Positions 34,189-42,769 of a stretch of DNA of 63,797 nucleotides are shown here, in pieces (positions within the stretch are counted from its first letter, which is position 1; the number at the start of each line of letters is the position of its first letter). A model generated the notes under the pieces. It was given only the letters and a program-made list of their open reading frames with translations. It was not told the DNA's origin and did not search any database. Made by a program: the position numbers and the translations under genes. This DNA is from Burkholderia sp. IMCC1007 (GTDB lineage: Bacteria > Pseudomonadota > Gammaproteobacteria > Burkholderiales > Burkholderiaceae): contig NZ_JAPVQY010000047.1 in the NCBI RefSeq assembly GCF_027257875.1, positions 1 to 63,797 of the forward strand, in the 5' to 3' direction.

Positions 34189-36786
34189 ATGAACCATCAA
34201 TCTCAAATGCGCTTCACCTTCTCCGTGGTGGGCGGTGAGGATTTTGAGGTCATCGAGTTCCACCTGACGGAAGCGCTCTCCGAAACCTTCCTCCTCGAAC
34301 TCGATCTTGCCAGTCACAACCCCGCAATCGGCTTCGACCAGGTCGTGGACAATGCGGCCCGCTTCATCATCTGGAATGGCGAGCAACCGGTGCGTTACGT
34401 ACACGGCCGCATCAGTTCGTTCTTTCAAGGGGAAACAGGCTTTCGCAGGACGCGCTACCGCGCCCTGGTTGAACCGGCACTGGCCCGCCTCGATCTATGC
34501 TCGGACTGGCGCATCTTCCAGCGGCAATCCGTTCCGGAAATTCTGCAAGCGCTGCTCAAGGAACACGGCATATCCCGCTACGAGCAGTGGCTGACCGAAG
34601 AACATCTACAGCGCGAATATTGCGTACAGGCCGGCGAGACGGACTTGGACTTCACGCTGCGTCTGGCTGCCGAGGAAGGCCTCTTTCACCGCTTCGCGCA
34701 TGGTGAAGAAGGTTGCGCACTCATCCACGGCGATCGCCTCTATATCCACGGTGAAGTTCAAGGCGGTCCGGTGCGCTACAACCCTACGCCAGGCGGCGAC
34801 CAGCCCGAGCCGGGCCTGCGCCGCTTCACCTATGGTGAACACGTACGCACGGCCCGCCAGACCCAGCGCGACTACACCTTCAAGCACCCGCGCTATCAAC
34901 AGGAGCATTCCCAGCTCGGCGAAGGCATCCGGCATCAAAACCTGGACTACGAGCGTTACGACTATCCTGGACGCTACAAGGAGGACGCCGCCGGCCACCC
35001 CTTCACTCGCGACCGTCTGCGTGGCCTGCGTCGCGACGCCCAGTTGGCTGTGGTGGAAGGCGATGATCCGCGGCTGGTACCCGGTGTGGCCTTCAATCTC
35101 ATTGACCACCCGCGCGACGAGTGGAACCACGGCTGGCGCCCGGTATGGATGAAGCATCACGGTAAGCAGCACACCAGTCAGGCTGAAGAAAGCGCCGACG
35201 CCCAATTTGGCACCCACTACAGCTACACGGCGCATATCGTCCCCGACCGCATCGAATGGCGCCCGGAGCCGCGACCTCGTCCGACTATCCCCGGCCCCCA
35301 GGAGGCTACCGTGGTCGGCCCCGAGGGTGAGGAGTTCCACGTTGACGAACACGGCCGGGTCAAGGTGCAGTTCCCGTGGGACCGGGAAGGCCAGAACAAT
35401 GACCGCAGCTCTTGCTGGCTGCGGCCCACCAGCAGTCTGGCGGGCTTGCGGTGGGGTCACATCACCCTGCCGCGTGTCGGCCAGGAGGTTATCGTCGATT
35501 TCCTGAATGGCGATATGGACCAGCCATTCATCGCCTCTCGGATGTATCGCGTTACCAACCCGCCTCCTTACGAGCTGCCCAAGTTCCAGACGCTCAGCAC
35601 ACTCAAGACCAAGGAGCACAAAGGGCATCGCGCCAGCGAATTGCGTCTGGACGACACCATGGAAGAAATCAGCGCGGCACTGATGAACGACCACGGCGCC
35701 AGCCACCTGCATCTGGGTTTCCTCACTCACCCACGTCCGGGCGGCGGTGCCCCGCGCGGCGAAGGCTTTGAGCTGCGTACCGACTTGCATGGCGCGCTCC
35801 GCGCAGCGCAAGGCCTGCTGCTGACCACCGAGGCTCAAGCTGACGCCCAGGGCGGCCAGCTCGACCGCGCCGAAATCGTCGCCGTTCTGGAGGCCGCACT
35901 GCACCTGGCGCGCAGTCTGGGCAACTACGCCGAAGAACATCAGGGCATCCCCCATGACCACGAACCACGCCAAGACCTGACCGAATCGGTACGTGACCTG
36001 GGCCATGGCGCCAATGACCAGGCCAGCGGCATCGGTGAAGGTGCAGAGCCGGTCATGGCGCTCTCCGCGCCAGCCGGAATCGCCGCCGGCACGCCCCGCT
36101 CCATCGCCTTCGGCGCAGGTGAGCATCTGGACGCTGCCGCCCAAAGAAATCTGCAACTGACGGCAGGCGAGCGTGTGGTGGTCAACGCCGGGAATGGCCT
36201 CGGTACGTTCGCTCAACGTGGCGACATACGACATATCGCCCATACCGGCCAGCTCCTTCTGCAGGCCCAGCACAACACTATTCAAATCGAAGCGGACAAG
36301 AGCGTGGAGGTTCGCGCCAACAACAACCATGTCACGGTGTCCGCGGAGGACCACATCACGCTGCTGTGTGGCGGCGCCTACATCAAGATGGCCGGCGGCA
36401 ATATCGAGATGGGGATGCCCGGCACCTTCACCGTCAAGGCCGCAAATCACAACTTCAAGGGGCCTGGAACGATGGTGCCCACATTGGGCCAATTCTCCGG
36501 CCTGCCTGGCCCCTTCCAGGAGTACTTCGTGTTGCGCGATGCAGGCACGAACGCCGTCCTGCCGAACCATGCCTACGAGATTGTCCGCGCAAGTGGCGAC
36601 ATTCTGCGTGGGCGTACCGACGAACAGGGCCGTACACAAGTCGTCACCAGTGACGAAAGGGAACCCCTCGACGTTTCCGCAATACCGAACCCGGATGACC
36701 TCCTGCATCTGAATGCCAGCTATTGGGACAGCGCTGGCGACTATCCGCTGGATTTCCTTCGCAACCCCACCAAGGAGGCAGGCTGA
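34189..36786 (+). CDS. vgrG: Type VI secretion spike protein VgrG with C-terminal extension
   Basis: 865 residues. Domains in order: gp27/gp5-like VgrG core (about 7-540, including GPEGEEFHVDEHGRVKVQFP near 374), DUF2345 beta-helix stalk (about 610-760, LTAGERVVVNAGNGL), and an extension from about 778 (EYFVLRDAGTNAVLPNHAYE) with a carboxypeptidase-regulatory-like look. The extension probably docks the effector encoded three bases downstream. There is no adaptor gene (DUF4123, DUF2169, DUF1795) or PAAR gene between them. No T6SS core genes are in the window, so this is an orphan vgrG island using a secretion machine encoded elsewhere. The start is the ATG at 34189 after TGGAGGCCAGCAACG. Confidence 0.92.
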   Translation: MNHQSQMRFTFSVVGGEDFEVIEFHLTEALSETFLLELDLASHNPAIGFDQVVDNAARFIIWNGEQPVRYVHGRISSFFQGETGFRRTRYRALVEPALARLDLCSDWRIFQRQSVPEILQALLKEHGISRYEQWLTEEHLQREYCVQAGETDLDFTLRLAAEEGLFHRFAHGEEGCALIHGDRLYIHGEVQGGPVRYNPTPGGDQPEPGLRRFTYGEHVRTARQTQRDYTFKHPRYQQEHSQLGEGIRHQNLDYERYDYPGRYKEDAAGHPFTRDRLRGLRRDAQLAVVEGDDPRLVPGVAFNLIDHPRDEWNHGWRPVWMKHHGKQHTSQAEESADAQFGTHYSYTAHIVPDRIEWRPEPRPRPTIPGPQEATVVGPEGEEFHVDEHGRVKVQFPWDREGQNNDRSSCWLRPTSSLAGLRWGHITLPRVGQEVIVDFLNGDMDQPFIASRMYRVTNPPPYELPKFQTLSTLKTKEHKGHRASELRLDDTMEEISAALMNDHGASHLHLGFLTHPRPGGGAPRGEGFELRTDLHGALRAAQGLLLTTEAQADAQGGQLDRAEIVAVLEAALHLARSLGNYAEEHQGIPHDHEPRQDLTESVRDLGHGANDQASGIGEGAEPVMALSAPAGIAAGTPRSIAFGAGEHLDAAAQRNLQLTAGERVVVNAGNGLGTFAQRGDIRHIAHTGQLLLQAQHNTIQIEADKSVEVRANNNHVTVSAEDHITLLCGGAYIKMAGGNIEMGMPGTFTVKAANHNFKGPGTMVPTLGQFSGLPGPFQEYFVLRDAGTNAVLPNHAYEIVRASGDILRGRTDEQGRTQVVTSDEREPLDVSAIPNPDDLLHLNASYWDSAGDYPLDFLRNPTKEAG

Positions 36787-36789
36787 ACC

Positions 36790-38115
36790 ATGGCACCCCA
36801 AACGTCACGTACCGGAAAAAAGAACCCGGGAGGAGGCACCCGAGGCTCTACCAAATCGGATGCATCAGGCCAAGTGCTACCCGTGACCAACCCCCTTGAC
36901 CTTTGGTACCTATGCGAAAAGGCGCGCTATGCCAGAGCGAATCCGTACCGGCGCGCTGGCGATGAGGCTCCGATGTATCAACGCACGGTCGCACTGATGA
37001 TTCGGGTAGATAACGAACTCTTTGAGTATCGATGGCCTTATTGCGCCGAGGTCGGCTACGACATGACAAAGACACCGCCGGCTCCCATCATGAGCAAGAA
37101 ACAGCCACATAGACCGAGCTCCTTTCCGCTTTCCCAATACAAGCGGATCAGTAGCCGCCAGTTTCCTGAGTACAGCAGTCTTGAGGTTGTGGTGGACATA
37201 TTAGGTCTGGATGAACTTGAGAACATGATTGAAATGCCATTGCCTTCAAATGTCGAGGACGGGATTTGGCAGGACGTTCAGACGGGGCAGACGGGGCAAT
37301 TACGGATTCCTGATGTGGTGAGGGTTATAAACCATACGGTCGGAGGCAAACCCCAATACAGTCAGCCCAATCTGGCCAGCGTGATTGAAATGAAGTTTGG
37401 CGGGGATTCGCTTTCTGATGAGCAAAAAGCAGCTTATGAAGAGATCGCTGGTAGCAGCGAGAAATTTCGATTGCTGCATACCGACCGATGCGACAAGGCG
37501 GACAGGCGCCAGCGCCGGGAATGGATGACTGCCGCTCAGAAAGAACCGGTCTACAAACCCGTGTCGCAAGTACTGTCACTCCCCTTGCGCGCTTCGGCCG
37601 ATCCGCACGGTCTGGTGGTCGGTCTGGTTGATGCCGAGCATCAGGCCGCCCGGCGAGTTCTGGAAGTCCACCCCTCCCCGTCCGGAACCCCCACGATGAG
37701 CGCAAGCCCCGATATGCGAGAGGCCAATGCCCAGGCGGCACGGGCGCGCGCCCAGATTGAGCTCTCCCTGATTGCTCCGTTCGTCGCCGTGGGCGGTGCC
37801 GCACTGGGAGCCGGGATAGCCACCGCTGGCGGCGGCGCCACCTCGGGGGCAATGCTGAGCGCCCGGGCAGGCCCCCAGGTTGTCCGCTACAGCCGCCTTA
37901 TCGACTGGGCGCGCTTGGCTGGCGGGGCCGGTGCGGCGGGGGCCTCGTGGCCTATGCCACGGCGGAGGATGGCAGTTCGGCTCCTGTGCTGTCTCCGGAG
38001 CAACAACGCCAGTGGGAGGCCTATCACGAGTGGGAGACCAGCCAACGTTATCAACCACGCATGGAACAACTCTATCTGTTCTGGCAGGATACGCCGGAGA
38101 CCAAGCAATGACTGA
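36790..38115 (+). CDS. T6SS effector with VRR-NUC nuclease domain (TseV-like), C-terminal frameshift
   Basis: 441-residue frame. The middle part holds a VRR-NUC nuclease core: IPDVV (about 172) followed by SVIEMKFGGDSLSDEQ (ExK about 199) and AAYEEIAG. VRR-NUC effectors (TseV family) are known antibacterial DNases paired with DUF3396-type immunity, exactly as here. After about residue 383 the frame becomes Arg-rich. The -1 frame instead reads LVAYATAEDGSSAPVLSPEQ and goes on to a TGA at 38109-38111 that overlaps the immunity ATG. The break is at a run of five G (37938-37942): a one-base deletion or a slippage site. The nuclease core is intact. Confidence 0.8.
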   Translation: MAPQTSRTGKKNPGGGTRGSTKSDASGQVLPVTNPLDLWYLCEKARYARANPYRRAGDEAPMYQRTVALMIRVDNELFEYRWPYCAEVGYDMTKTPPAPIMSKKQPHRPSSFPLSQYKRISSRQFPEYSSLEVVVDILGLDELENMIEMPLPSNVEDGIWQDVQTGQTGQLRIPDVVRVINHTVGGKPQYSQPNLASVIEMKFGGDSLSDEQKAAYEEIAGSSEKFRLLHTDRCDKADRRQRREWMTAAQKEPVYKPVSQVLSLPLRASADPHGLVVGLVDAEHQAARRVLEVHPSPSGTPTMSASPDMREANAQAARARAQIELSLIAPFVAVGGAALGAGIATAGGGATSGAMLSARAGPQVVRYSRLIDWARLAGGAGAAGASWPMPRRRMAVRLLCCLRSNNASGRPITSGRPANVINHAWNNSICSGRIRRRPSND

Positions 38116-39112
38116 TTTTTTTACTGAGTTCGATGCCGAACGCTGGTACTTCACTTTCATGGATGAGGACGACAATACGCTCCCCGTGCAGCAGGTCGGG
38201 ATCGTCGCCATCTTTCATATGGTTGATGCCTATTTGCCAGTTCGCCGAAAAGGCATTGCGGAGGCGTTCTCGCTTTACCACGAGTTGTATGGCGACAAGC
38301 TGAAGGGCGGATATCGTGGAGATAAGCGCATGATCGTTCGCCCCTTCTCCAAAATGGACTTTGAAGCCTATCGCGACTACATCGTGGATACCAGCCCGAT
38401 GAATGTCGTCGAGTTCAAATGTATGTCTAGGCTGAGCTTTCGGCACGTAAGTGACTATGGATTCAGCGTCTTCTCGCCCGCTGGTTGGTATGAGAAAGTC
38501 CATAAGAGATATACCACTGTACGGATCTATTTACCCGTAGAGGAACTTCTGGAGGAAGGGAGAGATCGACTCGAGAGATTCTTATTGAAATGTTGTGAAT
38601 TGCTTCGCCCTCTTCATGGAGCGGCCGGCTTAGGGATTCAGGAATGCCACGATTGGGAGGATTACCAGACCCTTGAATACGAGACGGCCTGGGCGTACAG
38701 AGGGGTCGATCTATGCCCGCCAACGGGAAACAAGCGATGGCGCGACGGCTATTTAAATCTCAACTGGTACACCTTCCTGGCCCATCACTGGATTGCCACG
38801 CTGGGCATGCCCGAAGAACTGCAAGCCAAGTTGAACGATGATCGTATTGCCCTGCTTCCCTACGAGTGGGGTACCGCCATCCGGGCTGGCGATTGGCCGG
38901 CGCTCGGCAAAGCCCAGACAGACCCGCGTCCCGAACTGTACGTGAAGGTCAACAACGCTATCCGTTCGCTGCGCGTGCAGGACATCGGTTCGCTGCACTA
39001 CGGCTCCATCGCGGGCGAGGTCCGCTTCAATCCGCTGACAAGCAACCTGTGGTTGCGTCGTTTCGATACGCCTGAGGAAATCAGGGCAGTTATCGATGCC
39101 TCTGGCAAGGTC
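38031..39112 (+). repeat. Tandem duplication, unit 1 (effector tail plus immunity gene)
   Basis: From TGGGAGACCAG to GGCAAGGTC this segment recurs at 39307-40388 with a constant offset of 1276 bases. It includes the last ~78 bases of the effector (correct frame) and most of the immunity gene. Identity is high at both ends and visibly lower in the middle (about 38490-38640). Confidence 0.85.
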
Positions 39113-39286
39113 AAAGCCAGCGAGCGCGTTTTCATGCGCATGACTTCGGGCACGCCTTGCCCCTGGCCAGGTATCTGGATATGCGAGGAGGAACCCTCGC
39201 AGGGACGGCAGAACTTCATGCACAACGTTCCCTTGCCCGAAGTGAACGGGCAAATCGTTACTTGGCGTCTGGTTAAGCCGTTATAG
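38108..39286 (+). CDS. T6SS immunity protein, DUF3396 family (TsiV-like), full-length copy
   Basis: 392-residue acidic, Trp/Tyr-rich cytoplasmic protein with the DUF3396 features KGIAEAFSLYHELYGDKLKG, LRPLHGAAGLGIQECHDWED and WYTFLAHHWIATLG. DUF3396 proteins are established immunity partners of T6SS effectors, including VRR-NUC ones. Its ATG overlaps the effector stop of the -1 frame (ATGA at 38108-38111), so the pair would be translationally coupled in the unshifted ancestor. Codon use and GC are lower than in neighbouring chromosomal genes, suggesting transfer. Confidence 0.83.
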   Translation: MTDFFTEFDAERWYFTFMDEDDNTLPVQQVGIVAIFHMVDAYLPVRRKGIAEAFSLYHELYGDKLKGGYRGDKRMIVRPFSKMDFEAYRDYIVDTSPMNVVEFKCMSRLSFRHVSDYGFSVFSPAGWYEKVHKRYTTVRIYLPVEELLEEGRDRLERFLLKCCELLRPLHGAAGLGIQECHDWEDYQTLEYETAWAYRGVDLCPPTGNKRWRDGYLNLNWYTFLAHHWIATLGMPEELQAKLNDDRIALLPYEWGTAIRAGDWPALGKAQTDPRPELYVKVNNAIRSLRVQDIGSLHYGSIAGEVRFNPLTSNLWLRRFDTPEEIRAVIDASGKVKASERVFMRMTSGTPCPWPGIWICEEEPSQGRQNFMHNVPLPEVNGQIVTWRLVKPL

Positions 39287-39306
39287 GGAGGCACGCGGCC
39301 CCATGC

Positions 39307-40388
39307 TGGGAGACCAGCCAACGTTATCAATCACGCACGGAACAACTCTATCTGTTCTGGCCGGATGCGCCGGAGACCAAGCAATGACTGATTTTTTTAC
39401 TGAGTTCGATGCCGAACGCTGGTACTTCACTTTCATGGACGAGGACGACAATACGCTCCCCGTGCAGCAGGTGGGGATCGTCGCCATCTTTCACCTAGTC
39501 GATGCCTATCTGCCGATACGCCGCAAAGGCATTGCGGAGGCGTTCTCTCTATACCATGAGCTCTATGGCGATAAGCTGAAAGGGGGGTATAGAGAAGATA
39601 AGCGCATGATCGTTCGCCCCTTCTCGAAGATGGGTTTCGATGCTTACCGCGACTACATTGTCGCCACCAGTCCAATGGATGTCGTCGAGTTCAAATGTAT
39701 GTCTAGGCTGAGCTTGGGGCACGTAAGTGACTATGCATTCAGCGTCTTCTCGCCTGCTGGTTGGTTTGAGAGAGTTCACAAGACATTCACTACTGTCCGC
39801 TTTTATCTACCTGTAGAAGAGATTCGAGGGGAAGGAAAAGCTCGGTTCGAGAGCTTCTTGCTTAAGTGTTGCGCGCTACTACGTCCACTTCATGGCGCGG
39901 CAGGTTTAGGGATTCAGGAATGCCATGATTGGGAGGATTACCAGACCATCGAATACGAGACCGCCTGGGCGTACAGAGGGGTTGATCTATGCCCGCCAAC
40001 GGGAAATGAAGAATGGCGCGAAGGCTACTCCAATCTCAACTGGTACACCTTCCTGGCGCATCACTGGATTGCCACACTGGGCACGCCCGAAGAACTGCAA
40101 GCCAAGTTGAACGATGATCGTATTGCCCTGCTTCCCTACGAGTGGGGCACCGCCATCCGCGCTGGCGATTGGCCCGCGCTGGGCAAAGCCCAGACAGACC
40201 CGCGTCCCGAACTGTACGTGAAAGTCAACAATGCCATCCGTTCGCTGCGCGTGCAGGACATCGGCTCGTTGCACTACGGCTCCATCGCGGACGAAGTCCG
40301 CTTCAATCCGCTGACAAGCAACCTGTGGCTGCGTCGTTTCGATACGCCTGAGTAAGTCAGGGCAGTTATCGATGCCTCTGGCAAGGTC
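39307..40388 (+). repeat. Tandem duplication, unit 2 (orphan effector tail plus truncated immunity gene)
   Basis: Second copy of 38031-39112. It begins with an orphan effector tail (WETSQRYQ...PETKQ, 39307-39386) that has no nuclease domain before it. The match stops abruptly after GGCAAGGTC at 40388, where unrelated GGCGCCGGACC starts. Confidence 0.85.
39384..40355 (+). CDS. T6SS immunity protein, DUF3396 family, C-terminally truncated second copy
   Basis: 323 residues, homologous throughout to 38108-39286. A GAA-to-TAA change after RRFDTPE ends it 69 residues early; homology continues past the stop for 33 bases and then ends at a deletion joint. Differences from copy 1 cluster in the middle (RVHKTFTTVRFYLPVEEIRG against KVHKRYTTVRIYLPVEELLE), which is where immunity specificity might lie. 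It may protect against a related effector variant or be decaying. Confidence 0.78.
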   Translation: MTDFFTEFDAERWYFTFMDEDDNTLPVQQVGIVAIFHLVDAYLPIRRKGIAEAFSLYHELYGDKLKGGYREDKRMIVRPFSKMGFDAYRDYIVATSPMDVVEFKCMSRLSLGHVSDYAFSVFSPAGWFERVHKTFTTVRFYLPVEEIRGEGKARFESFLLKCCALLRPLHGAAGLGIQECHDWEDYQTIEYETAWAYRGVDLCPPTGNEEWREGYSNLNWYTFLAHHWIATLGTPEELQAKLNDDRIALLPYEWGTAIRAGDWPALGKAQTDPRPELYVKVNNAIRSLRVQDIGSLHYGSIADEVRFNPLTSNLWLRRFDTPE

Positions 40389-40509
40389 GGCGCCGGACCA
40401 ATTCCGGCAATTGCATCAACCCAAAACCGCCGAAATCGCTAATTTACGAATGGTGTACTCGATGGGGTAAGGTAACCGGCACGGTGCGACGGGTTTCGCT
40501 ATTGGCGTA

Positions 40510-40791
40510 TCACCCGGCCGCGACGTGCCCCTCCCTTCTCTCCACCGCCTCCTTGGCGGCGCGAATCGCGCTGTCGAAGCTCGGCTCGGTTGCGACGTGC
40601 CGGTTGTCGACGCTGACGAACCATCGGTCTGTCGCGTGACACCAACGAACCCGGCGATCGTCCATCAACGAAGAAAACCAGCGCCAGACGGCAGCGTCGT
40701 CGGAATTGGCCACGATTGCTGCCTGGCTGCGCACGTCCCGCAAATCGCCCGAAGCGCTCGCGAGTCGGGGAGACCGGTAGCGGGCAGCCAT
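40510..40791 (-). CDS. Small hypothetical protein, downstream of etfA
   Basis: 93 residues with a balanced, protein-like composition (VANSDDAAVWRWFSSLMDDR, then a Trp/Val-rich segment and SAIRAAKEAVERREG). Its ATG begins one base after the etfA stop on the same strand, so it would depend on coupled translation; no separate ribosome site is visible. I recognise no domain. Acyl-CoA dehydrogenase genes commonly follow etfA in this group, but not here. It may be a real small gene or a chance frame. Confidence 0.5.
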   Translation of the reverse strand: MAARYRSPRLASASGDLRDVRSQAAIVANSDDAAVWRWFSSLMDDRRVRWCHATDRWFVSVDNRHVATEPSFDSAIRAAKEAVERREGHVAAG

Positions 40792-40792
40792 G

Positions 40793-41725
40793 CTACAGCG
40801 CGGCCACGATTCCGGGCAGTTCGACGAACAGATCGCCGACGAGGCCGTAATCAGCCACGCTGAAGATCGGTGCTTCCGGATCCTTGTTGATCGCGACGAT
40901 CACCTTCGAATCCTTCATGCCGGCCAAGTGCTGAATTGCGCCCGAGATGCCGACTGCGATGTACAGCTGCGGTGCGACGATCTTGCCGGTCTGGCCAACC
41001 TGATAGTCGTTCGGGACGTAGCCTGCATCGACTGCCGCGCGTGAAGCACCGAGTGATGCCTGAAGCTTGTCCGCCAGCGGTTCCAGCACCTTCGTGTAGT
41101 TTTCGCCGCTGCCGAGACCCCGTCCGCCCGACACGATGATCTTTGCGCTGGTGAGCTCGGGACGGTCCAGCTTCGTCACCTCGCGGCTTACGAACTGCGA
41201 CTTGCCTGCGTCTGCAGCGGCTTCAATCTTCTCGACCGACGCGCTGCCGCCTTCCGCTGCAACCGGATCAAAGCCCGTTGCGCGCACCGTGATCACCTTG
41301 ATCGGGTCGCTCGACTGGACCGTCGCGATCGCGTTGCCCGCGTAGATCGGACGCTCGAACGTATCAGCCGAATCCACGGCCGTGATGTCCGAGATCTGCG
41401 CAACGTCCAGCTTCGCGGCGATACGCGGCGCGATGTTCTTGCCGTACGCGGTTGCCGGCACGCAGATGTGCGAGTAGTCCTTCGCGATGTTCAGCGCGGT
41501 CGCTTCGATGTTCTCTGCAAGACCGCTCGCGAGCTGCGGTGCATCGGCCAGCAGGACCTTGCCGACACCTGAAATCTTCGCTGCCGCATCGGCCGCGGCT
41601 TGCGCGTTGTGGCCTGCGACCAGCACATGGATGTCACCGCCGATCTTCGCCGCCGCTGCCACCGTGTTCAGCGTCGCGGCCTTGATCGACGCGTTGTCGT
41701 GTTCTGCAATCACCAGAATCGTCAT
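40793..41725 (-). CDS. etfA: Electron transfer flavoprotein alpha subunit
   Basis: 310-residue FAD-binding subunit of ETF. The C-terminal FAD domain shows SGGRGLGSGENY, GYVPNDYQVGQTGKIVAPQL and YIAVGISGAIQHLAGM, all diagnostic. It is 16 bases from etfB on the same strand. Together they accept electrons from acyl-CoA dehydrogenases and pass them to the ETF-QO, whose gene starts at the left edge of the window. Confidence 0.95.
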   Translation of the reverse strand: MTILVIAEHDNASIKAATLNTVAAAAKIGGDIHVLVAGHNAQAAADAAAKISGVGKVLLADAPQLASGLAENIEATALNIAKDYSHICVPATAYGKNIAPRIAAKLDVAQISDITAVDSADTFERPIYAGNAIATVQSSDPIKVITVRATGFDPVAAEGGSASVEKIEAAADAGKSQFVSREVTKLDRPELTSAKIIVSGGRGLGSGENYTKVLEPLADKLQASLGASRAAVDAGYVPNDYQVGQTGKIVAPQLYIAVGISGAIQHLAGMKDSKVIVAINKDPEAPIFSVADYGLVGDLFVELPGIVAAL

Positions 41726-41741
41726 TTCTTTGCGCTCCCTC

Positions 41742-42491
41742 TCACAGCACCTTGGCTTCGGTCTTCAGCTTCTCAACCAGCGTCTTCACGTCCGGCACCT
41801 TCACGCCGGCTGCGCGCTTCGGCGGCTCGACCACCTTCAGCGTCTTCAGACGCGGCGCGACGTCCACGCCCAGGTCTTCCGGCTTCACCGTTTCCAGCGG
41901 CTTCTTCTTCGCCTTCATGATGTTCGGCAGCGTCACGTAGCGCGGCTCGTTCAGGCGCAGGTCGGTGGTCACGACTGCGGGCAGCGTCAGCGACAGCGTT
42001 TCCGCGCCACCATCGACTTCCCGTGCAACCGTCACGCGGCCATCGACGACCGTCACCTTCGACGCGAACGTCGCTTGCGGGAGACCTGCCAGCGCAGCCA
42101 GCATCTGGCCCGTCTGGTTCGAATCGTCGTCGATTGCCTGCTTGCCGAGGATCACCAGCTGCGGCTGTTCCTTGTCGACCAGCGCCTTCAGGATCTTCGC
42201 GACGGCCAGCGGCTCGACGCTGTCGTTCGACTCGACGAGGATCGCGCGATCCGCACCGATCGCCAGCGCCGTGCGCAGCGTTTCCTGCGCTTGCGCGACG
42301 CCCACCGACACGGCGATCACATCAGTCGCAACGCCCGCTTCCTTCAACCGCACCGCTTCTTCAACTGCGATTTCATCGAACGGGTTCATCGACATCTTCA
42401 CGTTCGCGATGTCGACGCCCGTGTTGTCCGACTTCACGCGGACCTTCACGTTGTAATCGACCACTCTCTTGACTGGAACCAGAATCCTCAT
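41742..42491 (-). CDS. etfB: Electron transfer flavoprotein beta subunit
   Basis: 249-residue AMP-binding subunit. It starts MRILVPVKRVVDYNVKVRVK and contains the signature region VDGGAETLSLTLPAVVTTDLR. I start at the ATG at 42489-42491 because a 16-residue upstream extension lacks homology. The gene precedes etfA with a 16-base gap. Confidence 0.95.
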   Translation of the reverse strand: MRILVPVKRVVDYNVKVRVKSDNTGVDIANVKMSMNPFDEIAVEEAVRLKEAGVATDVIAVSVGVAQAQETLRTALAIGADRAILVESNDSVEPLAVAKILKALVDKEQPQLVILGKQAIDDDSNQTGQMLAALAGLPQATFASKVTVVDGRVTVAREVDGGAETLSLTLPAVVTTDLRLNEPRYVTLPNIMKAKKKPLETVKPEDLGVDVAPRLKTLKVVEPPKRAAGVKVPDVKTLVEKLKTEAKVL

Positions 42492-42769
42492 CGCATATCC
42501 GCCGGAAATGAAGGGGCTGGCACTCGCCGCCTGCCCCATAAGGTTTAAAACAGGTGATACATCCCGATCCGCAATGCGATCGGATGATCGTTGCTCGGCG
42601 CATCACCGACCCCACCATCGAAGATCGCAGCCTGCATGCCACACCGCCTGCCGCCGTGGATCCGGCCGCCACCGACCGTAGCTAGACGCAGCCACCAATC
42701 CTAGCCGCAGCAGACAGCGCTACGAGCCCGATCAGCAGACCCGCATGCGGCCGGCTCAGCCGACTATCG

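Noticed and set aside
34606..36801. 731-codon minus-strand frame opposite vgrG
   Set aside because: vgrG domains are unmistakable on the plus strand; the antisense frame has no ribosome site or family signature.
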